Assembly (NCBI GenBank): GCA_014338405.1
Contig: JTDE01000459.1
Location: forward strand, 78,301 to 142,300
Source of the DNA: Paragonimus skrjabini miyazakii
Lineage: Eukaryota; Platyhelminthes; Trematoda; Plagiorchiida; Troglotrematidae
Direction of reading: 5' to 3'
DNA: 64,000 nt
The notes under the pieces are model-generated. The model was not told the DNA's origin and did not search any database. It worked only from the letters and a program-made list of their open reading frames with translations. Below, piece after piece: positions 44,010-59,000 of the stretch. The stretch's first letter is position 1, and every line of letters starts with the position of its first letter. The translations under genes and the position numbers were made by a program.

Positions 44010-47000
44010 GTTTTTAACTTTGTTGAACTGTTCTCAGTCCGCTTTCATAATCGCGTAATAGCAACAATATGAGTCTATAATCAGATGACTGAGGTTATTA
44101 CTAATGAGACAATTCAAGTGCTCTACAGAAACTGATTAAATCCAATTACTATTAGCATTCGGAAATTGTTTCCGAGAGAGATATGTCATTCGGCAGTCTT
44201 CACAGAAAAACTGATTAACAACTACGTTGCAACAGAAGGCGCTCCCTATACAATTTTAGTCTAAGTTATGTCATCTCTTTTGATAATCGGACAAGATAAA
44301 GAAATTTCACATTTGAACAAAACAGTCAGAAAACGAAAACTGGTAGATGCAAGCATTTCGTATTGACTCATCAGTACCAAATTTACAATAACGTGAAACG
44401 GTTTTTTTATATCGAACAGATAGGGGGTAGGGTGGATAGTCAATCGGTGGGTTAAGAAAGGTCACTAAGTCCAGGGAAGGGTCAAGTTTACGAGCAACTG
44501 TTTCTGAACACACAGGGTCGGATTTAGTCGATTGATTGCGACAGCTTCAGCAAACCGCAAGAATCTTGGATTCGAGTGACGTAATAGGATTCTGAATGCA
44601 CAAACTGGGTCGATAACGTGTCCAGTGGTCAGGACGTGTCTTGCGACTGCGGACGCTGGTTGCTTGTGTGTTTCAAACACATTGTCGTTCTTCTGTAATA
44701 CAGAGTTCTGTACCAACTTAGGCAAATGTTCCTTCATTCTGGAGATCAAGCACCTCTCGGTTCTGCCTATGTAACTTTCTTTGCAGTTACATGTAAATTG
44801 GTAGACACAATGTGAGGTGGCACCGACAGGCTGATCTCCTTTGACTGAAGGGACAGGCAGTTTCTGGGTCCGGGCTAGTACACACAGTTCAGCTGCGTTA
44901 AATGTCCGTTTAATTGAATTCACTAGTCGTTGAGTTGTTTGATGCATGTTATAATCACCTTTAAAAGGCAGTTCTATATAGACCTTCTTTTTCCTTACTG
45001 TGGCCACCTGTTCTGAAGGTGGTTTTGGCCTACTTTGCCTATCTATGAACCTTTTCGGATACCCATTAGATTGCAGTGTAGAGGAGATCAGTTCTAATTC
45101 CTTTGCAAGACTATCTTGTGTACAGATTCGTCTTGCTCGTGTGAATAATGTATTTACCAGTGCGCGTTTGTGATGGACCGGTGTGAAGCTACTAAAGTTC
45201 AGGTATTGACCAGACCATGTGGATTTCCTATAGATAGCTCTTTTAATAGAACCATCTTCCCGGCGACTTATGAGTATGTCCAGAAACGGTAAACAATTAT
45301 CAGCCTCAAGTTCACACGTTACTTTCAGGTTTGGATGACAACTATTTAAACGTCGCACTAGGTTATCTATTGCCTGTTTGGAACGATTGAATACTAGTGT
45401 ATCATCAACGTAGCGTTTGTAGTATGACAGATTTGCTATGTCTGCAGCTAACTCTTGCTCAATCTTTAACATGAAAAAGTCTGCTAAGATGGGTCCTATT
45501 GGACTTCCCATGGCTACCCCATCTATTTGGCGGCAGGACTGATCAAGGAAACGGAAACTGACGTTTTCAGTGCATAGTAATAAAGTTTCCTTTCTTAACC
45601 CACCGATTGACTATCCACCCTACCCCCTATCTGTTCGATATAAAAAACCGTTTCACGTTATTGTAAATTTGGCACTGATGAGTCAATACGAAATGCTTGC
45701 ATCTACCAGTTTTCGTTTTCTGACTGTTTTGTTCAAACTTCTGAAGGGAATGAACTGTTTCAAATAGCATATTTGCCAAAATCGTTCATCGATTGAGGAG
45801 TATATGTGGCATGTTGGGACTCATTAAGAAGTTATTTGTACCGCATCGTACAGTGAGCCCATGAACCACAAACACATCGACAAATGTGTTTTCGTTCGAA
45901 ATCATCAAGTTATGATGTGGATGTATTTCGTTGCGGTTACACAGAAACTAGTTTAATGCACGTTGTATTCATTTAAAAGCTAACTGCTTCATCCTGAAAG
46001 TGCTACTAAAAACAATCTTAAACTAAAAGTGCCTACTACAATTCTGATGGGACGTAGTGATGACATGAGAAAACGTTGAACTTTTCTGGGCAGCGAATGT
46101 CAAAATGTCACCGGAAACAGAGAGAACGAATTAAGAGAGTTTAGTTTGGATAGCAACGGAAGGGTAAGCTGTTGGGAAAAGGCAGTTTATCCCAAATAAA
46201 TTCGCATTATTTGCAAGGGAAATGGATTTCTTCATTTTCTGGGAACTAGAAAGCCCGCCAAAATTCTGGAACGTCCGAGAACCTGCGCTCGCTTCTGATT
46301 GGTCCATTCGGCGACCTAGGCCCGAGGCCACCGCAAACCTATAAATACAGTTGCTGTAAACCACAATTTTGCCTTCGGGCTGAGCAGCAAATAAAGCTCG
46401 TTTGAAGGCCATCTTTTTCCTTACTTGTTGGGGGTTCTAAGCTGCGAGAGTTGGGTTTCAATATTTGCGCTCTGATTTTCGTGCCGTTTTGCAATATTGT
46501 TGCGTTCGTTCGTGATAGAGATACTGTTCGCGGTCTTTGCGTTGTTCTTGTCTTTCTCTACCAGGTGAAGTCGTAACATAAACATTCCGGGAGTATCCGT
46601 AGGAATCAACTGAACCGATATACAGTAGAAATTTTTCGTTATAGGTATCAACAGCAGATATTTAGTAAGCTGTTGGCCACGCTGAAATGCCTACTAATTA
46701 ATGGCCAAATGCACTGTCTGATCACAGATTTGTCCTCAATCCCAGGTAGAAGGCGTTCACTCTGCCAAGGGTAATGCTTCCGCTTAGTTGAAACAGACTT
46801 GTGGGATCACGTTTAGTCAAATCGATCACAAACTCACAAAGGCATATATCAGCGTACACGTGAGATACACAGAAGGAGGAACCTACCAAGACAACACCCT
46901 CAGGCACTTGTTTGTTACGGGGGGAAAGTGACTTCAGAAAACATATGTTGTCAAGTAGTTCGACTCACCAAGTAGCAAAGATGATTTACTAATTCATAGT

Positions 47001-50000
47001 TAAAATGTTATCGAAAAAATCATGAGTGTGATTGCCATAATTAGAGACGGCATAAAGGTAGCAGATATATCTGAGCGTAAATTACGCTCATAGATGGAAG
47101 GTTACGATTTCTGACTTTCTCAAAATTAGTACGTGCCAAATTTAATGTTTGTCTGAGATTGGGTGCACTTTTAATTTCGCCCACTGTGGCTAATGCAACA
47201 AACGCGACTAATTGTGGCAAACCATTGACATATGGTGTATAGAAAAAAGGTGGGAGATGGACAGATTACTAAATACTGAAATGAAAACTGTGCAGTTGTG
47301 GATAGCGAGTACAACAGTTTCGAATGCCCCTGTGGAAGTGATCAATCTAGAATAAATGCCAGCAGAGAAGATAGACGTCTCATGATGACAGTGGAATTGA
47401 GTACCTTTGCTTCCGTTTATAACTCAAATGTGTCTCTTAACTGGTAAGCTTTTCGCGCACATTACGAAGACGCTTGATTGGCATGAGGGCTCAATCCGGG
47501 TGTCTCACACGCGTACCACTTTTGAAAAAGAGGTACAGAAGAAAAAGGATGAATTAGGTAATGAGGTATGTGACACACGTAAAGTGATGTCATATGGAGC
47601 TGAAACATCTGAACAGACCAATTGAAATCCACTTTGCTATACCACGAAGAAAGACTTGAGATACGAGGAACGAGTGATTAGGTACCTGAACCGACCATGA
47701 TGGGTCGGAAACATCCATGGAGAGATCATAAACAGTCACCCTTCTTGAAGCGTACAGTAAACAGTTAATACCTATTTTCACTGAAGAGTAGTGAGGGATT
47801 TTGTTCTTTAAAGACAACTTGAACATCACACATTTGGTCGCAGCCTCCGCATTCAAGCAGACTTATCAGCCAGCCCCTTTCGGAAAAAAAGCATTATACT
47901 CTAATTTTACTCTTGTTAGACTTCGTCCGCAGTGCATAAACCGGCTACGCCCGGGACTAGAACTCCGGTCACGCTCTCATGAGGCTACCATGTTGTCCAC
48001 TGAGCCACTGACCACAACTCAGGCACGACGAGTCATCATCATAAACATTTGGCCACAATTTGCCTGATCACCGTGGTAAAGATATGTAGTATTAACAAAT
48101 TCTAACAACAACAAAACTTCAATCCAGTGCCGCTTTGGGAAGGCAGCCGACTGTGACAGCCACGATCAATTATGGGTGATGTTCAATTTATATTGAAAAA
48201 AGAGTAGTCCCCTACTACTCATCGTTAAAAAAGATATGAACTGCTTACTGAAGAGTTAAAGAAACATGACTGTTTCTTATCTCCCTACGGAAGTTTCTGA
48301 CCCGACATAGTTATTCAACTACCAATCTTTGCGCAATATGCCAACGATTTATCAAATGCGAGTGAGGTTATTATTGCCACTGAGGAGAGTAAAAAGTGTA
48401 TCGAAATTTAGAAACGCCCTGACTTTGTTGAGCATAGACCACGTGGACATCGTGGTATGAGATTACATGTTAGATATCATCATATGTGTAAGTGATGGGC
48501 TGACAGTGCTTGTCGGATTGAATTTTGAAGATAATCTTGCCGACCAGTCATTTTTATTTTATATCCATGTACCTTGTGTGCATTTCAAAATGGGAAATTT
48601 CTGGCCCTATGTGTAAGTAGACTAGCCGAGGTTCTGGGTGTCACAACCTTTCTTTGGGAAACAAAAAACCCCACACACCCGGAAGGTTGCCAGTTCCATA
48701 ACCGAGACAGTCCCAGATGAAGTTCCAATAACCAACAGCTGACCGTTTGGACTGCAAGCGATCGCTGTTGGCACGTTCAAGCGAGAACCTGGGCCAGTCT
48801 GATTCAGCGGAGTGTAGATCGCGCTAGGTGACAAAATACCCGTAGATTGGTCCGTGGTGGACGGCAAACTGCGACAAACAAACGTTCGTACACGTGGCGA
48901 AGAATTGCCATGGCTGACGTTAGCCACAATAGGGGCTATCAGCGATCGGTAAAGCGCCAACTGTACAGAGCCCCATTTTCGAATCCAAGCGTCTGACGCG
49001 TCATTGATTGCTAGCTGACTGATGAGGGACGGATACCTGTAGGGTGAAACACAAAGAAATAATTGACTGCAACATCCATCATAGCACGATTCTGGTGTCT
49101 TCGCAAAAACAGTTTAAACTATATCAGATATATGGATTACATACGGATAGCTATTAATACACCGGTAAAAAAAGTAATCCGTCACAAATGAACTTTCAAA
49201 AACAACTAACGAAAGAGGAGCTCAAGTAACTCAGTGGTAACGAGGGCGAATGTCAACTTGGGGTATAGAACTGAAAAGCTTGACAGTACCCAGTCAACGT
49301 TTGATCTATTGCGCCGTAGGACAACAAAGTATAAGATGAAAAAACAACCAAATTTATCAAAGACAAATAGTTTGAAGAGTACGTTGATAGTGAAAATATC
49401 TGAATATGAATATGTCGTGCTTTGCTAGATTCCAACCGGTGGCAAGAAACCCATGCTTTTAGAGATATTTAGTTGGTAAAATTGAGCAACAACAGTACGC
49501 CGACAGCTTCAACATCCAACCGAATATATTGTGACAGCAAGAACCAACCAAATAGCTTAGGAGATAGTGGTAATTTTTAGTCGCTTAATTCTGGTATAAT
49601 ACTCAGTCTAAAACGACTCGTCATTACTATAAACGGATTCTTGAGGTCGAAAGCGTTTCCTCCACAAAAAGTAGATAACAGTACCTCGGAAAACTAGTTA
49701 TAAACACTACGATAGTGGAATGCAAAATCAAGGAAACAGATTAGGCACACAGCAACACTATGAAGTCACATATGCACATGCGAGTGACCCCGGTATCATT
49801 CAGCCTTAACGCATAGATCTCAGAGACGCAAGTGCACCTTGGCCTCATTTTGAACAATTCTGTAAAAAATGGAATAACAGAAGAGAGAGGCTATATACCT
49901 GGAAATGGAGAACTAGCATGAACACATCTTCTGAGTCACGTAAATTTACAAAACCCTCTGGGTCACATAATTAAAATGCAGTACCTAAAACATAATGTCA

Positions 50001-53000
50001 GAATTCAAACAAACGCCTACAAGGAGAGAGGAATGAACTCCTGAAGTGTAGTATTTGATGTACTCAAACTCGACACAAGAACCACACACACACGGTTGGT
50101 GGTGTTCGAAACGGATTAGTCTGTCACAGTGACTGGAACCAAAGGAGACATACGCTTTGAACCCTCACCCCAAGTGGCTTGCGCTGCACCACTTGCTGTT
50201 CCACTCACACACACCACGTATCCGGTGTAAACCCGAAAGAATAAGATCAGTAGGTGTGTGAGTGAGGCCTTTGTGTTCAGCCGGCCAATGCTGGTAAACC
50301 AGTTGAATTGCAAGCAGGAAAAAGGAACCCCTATTTCTCAGAAAATAAACAGACAGACAGCCTGCAGTGACAAGATTTAAATTATGAAGAAAGATATGTA
50401 AAATGTAATACAAGAAGCATTTTAGTATACGAGTGCATGTTAGTGCATTCTAGAGGGGATAACAATGAAGAACAAAATTCAGGTTGGACTACGAAAAAAA
50501 CACGAACCATTCATGACACAACACACGAACAACGCTGAAGAAAAGGATGGGTAGAAGACCGCATACACTCACGCTTCTAAAAAGAGCAGCAAATTAGTTG
50601 CCAAACGACCATGGTCTTGGTCGATGCGATCATTAACAAAAATAGAATGGATATACTGATACAACCCACCTGAGCCTAACGTACTCGTCGTCTCTTCGCC
50701 GACGGTGCACTATGAGTACGCTGGTGACCTACTAATCCAAAGCGGCCAGCGCATTCGCGGCCGCATACACCGCAACGCCACATAGTCATGTCACCACGAC
50801 CTATGGCACCGATGGTTCCTTTGCGTACCGCGCGTACTACACACACATTTATCGAACGTTTCTTCAACTGGCTCCAATTTAGTATACAGTCTATGTGATT
50901 AGGGCAAGTTAGTTGAATTGAAAGGGTAAAGAAGAAGGCTCCCATCTCAAATGCAGTTCAGATTTTGGCTGGTCAAAGTCATGAATGAAGATTGTTCACA
51001 AAAACTTTCATATACTTTGGCGACCCACCCTGCGGTCGGTAGGAAAGTAGACTGAACTTAGTTTGACGAGGTTGTCTTGTTAAGCACTAGACTCACTTCA
51101 AACTTCAAAAGGTGGTTCACGTGTGGCTCTCGGAAAGTTATTTTTCCAAAAAAGATGTCTAGTGTAAATTTGTTTCTTGACCTGTAAAAGTATTTCCTTA
51201 AGGAGGAAATACTGTATTTATTCGCAAGCGTAATACGAGCACTAGTGACATCAACCGCTCAACCTGAAAAGCCGTAGCGACAGATTACAAATGAACGATA
51301 GGTGTGAAGTTTGGAGTGATCAACGGTGATCAAGCGTGAAAAAGGAATATGGCTTTCGGCGGACAACAACGGTACAAGTAACGGTCAAATTAATGTTCAC
51401 CCATCACAACTGCAATAAAATTTAACTCTCCGGGGTTAAGTTACATAGCGGTAGCAGCAGCTGTGAGATCCTTCAAGGATGAATGAGCTCACTGTCTCTT
51501 GAAACAAGCGGATGCAAAGTACACGTGGATGAAATTACCGAAATTGTGATTTATTTTGGTAAATCCAGAACGTTAATACTGTTAGACTACTGAAGAGATA
51601 GTGAGGATTTCGTGAGTAGTTCACTCTGTCTCATGCCCAACACCCGAAATTATTACGGCGTCATCCTCATACAGTAATTTTTTGGAAGAATGGGGAGCAA
51701 CCTTACGGGGTGAAATAAATGTATCTAGATTACGGAGGACGATGTCAACAGAAAGATAATCGCACGGCTGAACAAATAACTCATTCACGCCTTTTGTTTA
51801 TGATACTTTATCCTGAGTACTAGAGCCAATCAGAAGAAACGAAATGTTTCTGAAGAGAATTCTTCAGCTGACACCTTAAGGCCGAGCCGGATTTACAAAG
51901 AAACCTGACTGGGTCAGCTTAATTTTAAAAATAGTCAGTCAATCAGAAAAAAACTCACTCAAGCTACCCTTTAAATAAAAAGTAGAATGTTGAAGTTAAA
52001 CAATCAATTTCGGGTGAACCAAATAGTTCGACAGATCTCAAAAATTGTCATTCGGACTTTTCTGCGAAGTCGTCATTAAATTATAGATAAACGGTAGAAA
52101 AAGTTATATCACCAGTAAGATCTCTCCGAGTTATTGTATCAAATTATGTCACTTAATGAACAGATGTTGCAAACACGTTTAGAGACACAAGTGTAGACGC
52201 GAGCACAGTAAACGTTTCCGTTCAACTACCGAACGTACTTGGACAGAATGCCACTGTGAATCGCAATAAACTTTCTCACACTGGACAGATACGCCGAAAT
52301 CGATGTATTTTGGGATATTTCCTTCCATTTTGCTTGTAGATCAGAATCCTCGGATTCTGAAAAGAGTGAAGACAAAATAGAGGAGAGCGCAATGTGATAT
52401 CGTCAAATTGTCCAGAAAGAACTACCGTGTCAGTGCTTTATAGATAGAAATCATGACAGAACAAATAAGCTAAGATTAGTGACACCGGACATCAAAACAT
52501 GGATGTCATTTCTGGTAATGCCAAGCATTCGAAACCTGTTTGAAGTGGTCCGATCAGTCGATACACATAAAAATGATACTTAGCTTGATCAAATGATGTA
52601 GTTCGAGATGTTGTTCGTAACAAACTTGATTACGACAATTATTGAGTAAGAATTCTCCAAAGAGAACCCTGCTTGGAAACAGACTCTTCACTGACTGTTG
52701 CAAAGTATTATGTTATGTAAATTTTATTTTAGATGATGTAAACAGTAATGAAGTCATTGACAAAGCAGGTGACATTTACCAACTTTATTTAATACAGTAG
52801 TCAAGGTTTTTGTAATTCACAAACTGGTTTATCTAACCGTCAGCAGTTTTAATAGGTGCGATAAAAGTGTGATCGCAAAACGTAGAACGAACCCAATTTT
52901 CGTAGGTTTTGCAATTAAGGCTTTTGGAACTAAGCACCGGCGAAGCGCTACATTATACTGACAATTAACTGTTCCGGAGCTGTCTACAGAACTCGGAGAC

Positions 53001-53042
53001 GGAAAGGTTAACAAGTAAGACCAGTGATGAGATCTATCAGTG

Positions 53043-53084
<42 letters not shown>

Positions 53085-56000
53085 CATAACGCCAGTGTAT
53101 CATCCATCCTTTCCTGCGGAGAAGACAGGACCACTTTTCAGATAATTGTGTCATTGTCTCAGAAAACACGTTTATAAGAATGAAAAAGAGATCAACGGTT
53201 AAACACACACAAAGCTGGCTTCCTCTTTTGTGCTTCAAATGTAATGACAATCAGTCAAAATCAGATTACCACAAGCACGTTATCCGTAAGTTCTTTGAGG
53301 CGTCGGTGGCTAAGGATAGCAAGCCAGTCTTCTGCGTGCAGAAGTTATTGACCTTGAACCTAGGTCTCCCATGGTGTCGACTAATTTATAGACTAGTATG
53401 TATATGGACTTAACTTATGAGTCTCAGTAATTTGTGTTTAACCGCTATGTGTAACAATCGAAGAGAACATAGGAACTGCTAATAACATCTTGCAAAATGA
53501 GTCTTCTGACTTGATCACACAAAAATTACAACCGAGAAGGAATACTTTCACACGAATATATATCGAGTATATGATACCAAAGTAATGATCAGTGTAAGAT
53601 TAAAACCATTATTGTGTCTGAAAGAAATACTCAGTTAAATTAGCAACTAATTAGAGCGGGGCTATGCATGAATAGTTGGTCAAAAGTGAGCAACAAGTGG
53701 TCACTGGACAAGCTTATCGAGCGATTTGCTACGTGCCACTTAATTTATCGAAAGCCATCAGAGGGAAGACGCAGTATATCCTGCTACAGACAATCGTCCA
53801 GGTAATATGCAATCTGAGATTTGTTGGAAATAATTCCCCCCCCCCTGAAGTTGCTAGGCATCTAGTCAAGCGAATAACCTAAGTAGAATGCGAAGAAGTT
53901 AATTTCAAAGTGGAAACTGACTGTAGCCTTGGAAGTCTTGCAGAATGGAGCTGCCGAGTCCAGTACGGAATTTCGCCGACAAGAATGCACCACTAATCAG
54001 CAGATGACACATGATGCGCATCTTATTCGCATGGAACTGTAAGTATAGACACAAAAAATGGAAGATGTGTTAGATCGGTCATAACGCACAGGACGAAATA
54101 ACTGTTTATTAGAAACCAATATCACCCAACATACACGCTCATAAGGTCAATGACTCGTCTGCCGCGACGGTAACCATTTACCCAATCAGCAGTCGACTTA
54201 AACAAAAAGTGAGGAGGGTAAATGCTGGCAAGGGAATTTGAAATGAGAATGGATATCAGTAGGCTAACCACCGTAGGTGTGGCTCATCTCCCTATCTGGA
54301 ACTCCTGTGACTCGTACAAATTGTGCCTGAAGACATTTGAGGAGAGGATAGCTATTCGGATTCACTAACTTGAAGTTTACCGCAATTTACCTGAGCTATC
54401 GGAGACGTAACTGCCAACACTAAGGTGGGTTAATGACAGTCGTAATGCGGATGTCTTTCAATTGCCATCGTAATATCGCTTGTAACTCGCCTACTTGCTT
54501 GCGAAGAACACGAATAATTACTTTGCTTATTATAGTTGAAATGCAGCAATGTTGTGTGTGAATTCTCTGCAATTTCTCTCCATTTATCTAAAAAAACCAG
54601 GGCTCTTCTAAAACATGTTATACAGTAGTCAAGTACCAGCAAAAACCATTGCTGAACTCGCATCAATAAGAATTATGATTTCTATAATATCCGAGTTACG
54701 GTTTGAAATTCGCAAGTCTATCAGTTCTGTTTCAGTTCAACAACATTTTCATTGATAAACAGTAAACAATAGCTCAACACACAAAAGGCATACTGAATGA
54801 GATAGGTCCATTTTGAGTTTATCAATAATCATATTACCAAAGGCATCAATACGGACGAAGAGCCAAAAAGGTGTTTCACGCTACAAGATAAAAAACGAAT
54901 TAGTGAACAAACTAGCTTTCAGTAATCCACCAAAAGGCTGAATACATAAAGGTTATATCAAGTAAAAACAAGTAATCAGGCCCAGAATCGTCAAAAGTGA
55001 GTATCATTCGAAGTTAACAATAAGTAGATTGGTAGTTCTATTAATTGAGAGTAAATCCACGTATGAAAAATATGAACTCCTGTTGAACTCGAATCCGCGA
55101 GAAGGACAGAATACTCAAAAAGGATAGGTGTTTCACCGGCTGAGCTACAAAGACAGGTCGATAACTCAGAGGTCTATCAGTTAGACTCAGTTACTCACCC
55201 ATTTTGCTGTGCTATATGAAATTCATTAAATGACCCAGACTAATAGCCCCAGCAATGAACTGATTTAAGAGACCGAAAGTATCAAACGTAAACAGGGTCG
55301 AAGCTTTGGGACAGCCATCTAGTTATTATGAAGCACACTATGGAAAGAAGAAAGCGACTATGAGATGAAAGCATGTGTATATGGTGAGCGCATAACGAAG
55401 GTCATATTATGATGGATTAGCAAACCGGAGGTGCGTGTATTTCAACTCTCGGCGGAATACCTCAACGCGGCGGTGAGGTACTTCCAAAAGCTCAAAGCGA
55501 GTGGGCGACTGGACGAGCCATCGTTCAACGAGATCAGACCAACGGACGAGACATGGCAGACAGGAGGTGTCGGTCACATACAAACAGGACAGAAGTGCAC
55601 ACGACGTAGGGGCGGAAGCAAGAAGTTTGTTGTGGACTAGAATTCCGGTTCATAAACGCGAGTGCGCGCGTAGCGTGACAACCAGTGAGTTGGACAATAA
55701 AGATCGTAGTTTACTGTGCGCTTGCAATAGGACTAACAGGGCTAACACGGGGTAGGACGATGTCTTTGATCAAGGTTGCTCCAGTGAACGCTAGCAACAT
55801 CAAGTTTCGAATACACTTAGTGAGTTAATGAGTTCAATAAGGCGGCCTGCCACCGAAACGGGTTTCACGATCGAACGTTGAGATATTTACGTTTGATAAC
55901 CACTTGGACAGATGTTCGGTTATCTTCAAAGTGATAGTTATGTTAACACTGCGAGGTCGCCAGTTCACAAATATCTATACCAGAACAAACTTCAGTCTCT

Positions 56001-59000
56001 TTTATCATCAAATAGCTGCTTGACACCATCCCTGAAGAGCTTGGTTGGATATTCAGGAGAAAATAAAATTCGTTAAAACGGTATAAATCAAGTTTTTCAG
56101 TTAGTCTTTTTGAACTTAATGTTGCCGTTGCCGAAATGAACCCGCTTAAACAGAGCAGCAATAAATTGGTTCAAGCATCCATCGTTTAGTATACGCGTGT
56201 ACGGTTTTCTCTCCAAACTTCATGTTCCTTTGTCTTACGCATAGCCTTTACGCTTAAGTTACACAAGTGCACGTTTTCACAGTGTACAAAACAGTAGGTC
56301 CGCTAACACCACATAATATACTTATGCTGATTTGAAGACAGAGACAAATATTGGATATAATTCAAACATCTGTGAGTCAACAGCCGGAGGAGAGGAGGAC
56401 ATTTAAAAGTATCCTAGATATGTTCGAAACCCAACAATTTCAATAACAGAGGAAAAACTTACGAAATGAAAGAGTTTGTGTTCCAGATCATCCAGTTTCG
56501 TTGCCAGCAACCAGTGAATGTACACCTGGTCAATCGGTCTAGCTCCTTTACTGAATTTAGCGACCCCGTCAACCCTGGTACGCTTTGAATAATCCATTGA
56601 AGCAACCCCAATGGTAGGTTGATGAAAACCAAGTCTGGCAAACGAAGTAAGACTAGTTGTACGTCCACATATAATATCTCGAACTATATTGGTAATTTCT
56701 TGGCTTCGGAATCGAATCCATCCTTTCGGGAGTTTGCGAAGATCCAGTGTAGTCGAGTTGTCTTCTGTTGATGACATGTCGCATTCAGCATCTTCTTCAT
56801 CACCGAAACCAGCAAGCAAAGGTCGTAGGCCACTAAGAAGAATGTGAAATGCTAGAGCAGGCAGGTGAACTCGTGTTTTCTTCGCTACAAACGTATTAGG
56901 TTTGTTCGGTCCGGTTAGCAATACATGTATCTTCTGTTCAAAACTGAACCAAAATTCCATATCCTCCAACGTAGCCAATTCCATATCCAACTCCAGCCAT
57001 AGGGAATCTACGGGGTCTCGCTTACTTTCATCAGTTTCCTGACTGTTTAGCAACCAGGCATCCAATAACGTGTGTAATTCAATTCCTGCCAACGGTCGTG
57101 GTGAAGCGCATATAAATGCGAGTGCAGCTAGGGTTAACTGAGGGCCACACATGGCTTCGACACGAGCAATAACGTGTTGGACAAGTTTGGCAATGGAATC
57201 TGGCAGCTGTTTGAGTTGCGCATCAAGCTAAATGAGTGAACCAGTACAATATAAATAACAGATGGTAACACAAAATCTACACGATTATTAAACTACGTGC
57301 AAATTGTGATAACGCGGTCAACACAACCATAGTAAGTTAAAGAACAAATAAAATTTGACAAACATTTAATGACCTACGACACAACTGTCTTCCTTACAGG
57401 TACATATAAGCGGATATCACACGACAACAATTGAATTTGTCTGCACACAGACAATTTCATAGAATGAAAAACGATCAGAACTCTACTAAACAAGAGACAA
57501 GCACTTTCATTGTAGACAACACTGATAGACGGACAAATAAGTCCGGCGATTAATTTCAGTAGAACAGTTGAATGTATGATCTTACGTGTAATGGATGAAA
57601 GGTTGTTCAACGTCATTGAAAAAACAACGGATCGAAAATAGTTTGGGATAAGGTAAAGCTTTGGCAATCAACCACATATAAACGTTCCTGGTCGTGTTAA
57701 GACCACTGAAGATTTTAAACTTCCTTCCTATCAAGTTGTTAAACGTGTCTGCTTGTGAAGTTGCAACAACAGTAACTGAGCTTGTACACCTACGTTGACC
57801 ATGAAAAGGTCCCCTAAGCGATAACATATGACACAACTTATGAGATAACAGACACCAAAACAACAGTTCAGGTAACTTCCACTCTAATGATACGCTGGAT
57901 TTAGCCAACTGAAAAAAAATCAACGTTTAACTGTATACCACTCTCATCAGTTTAGTGGGGCGCTGAAGCAAACGGAGGTCACGGTTTTAATGTATGTACA
58001 AACGCAGTGTACAGATACGAGTTCGACCTACTTAGTGGTTTAGACCAATAACAAGTTCAACGCACCCCGAAAGGCAAATTATCAGTAGTAGAGATATGGT
58101 TAACCAGTGATGCCACCTGGAAGATGCGTTTGACAATCTCATAAAGTCGACGGTCGGATCACTTTGTTACCACTGTACAGTTCAGTAGTACATAGATGAA
58201 TACGGAATTCCGACTCCTCATAGTGATCGTATCTCACGACTCACTCAATCAAGCTTCGTGTCACACAACAGTTAAGAGCACCATTTTCTCGTAACACAAT
58301 GGGTCTTTCGGTCCGAGTTTAGTGTGTCTTCAGAGCAAATCTTCGCTGGTTTGCTGATAAGACCCTAAACAGGATGACGCTTTCGGTTGGGCTGAAGGAA
58401 CCCCATTCAGTACAGTAAGGCTCATGCAGTTCTGCGATGAACAAATCCAGAGGCTATCGAAAAATGAATACAGATTTTCTGGATTTACGTCTAGATTGAT
58501 ATAGGACACTTCGATCACTAGTGTAGCCAAATAAATTCCATAAATTGGGATAGTGCTAAACGCATTAACCACACATCGGAGGAAAGCTAATCAGGTCTTC
58601 TAACGACCTGAAAACCCATTACGAAATATGCGTTCATCTAACACAGACAACCATTTCAGGGGTAACTTATCAAAGCCATAACATTAAAGAAGTAGTTTGG
58701 CTAATGGAGGACACGTGCTGGATTTCGGTGAGTGTCAAACAACTTTCTAATACAATGAGACGTACGGATGTTAGTTTGTTGAGCACGAAAAACGGGTACC
58801 GTAAAGCATAGTAGTAAATCTATCTGCGTAATACTGAGTATTCTCATACTTTTATTACAAGGTGCAAAAATTCACATGAAACTACGGAGACCACTGTTTT
58901 AGGTAAACATACAGAAGTGTTTGTGTCAGTATTGGTAAATCAGACCCGAGCAACAAAATTGTGAGCCCAACTCCTCCATCTCCAAACGTCAATTATTGGC

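Noticed and set aside
50673..50735. Short phase-compatible exon candidate ending CAG/gtgggt
   Set aside because: Overlaps the zinc-finger relic in another frame and shows only chance similarity to the expected segment.
54430..54666. Minus-strand stretch with a good tttttttag acceptor, tested as the missing TEP1 exon
   Set aside because: Peptide has no TEP1-like phrase in any frame and no suitable donor giving the required phase.
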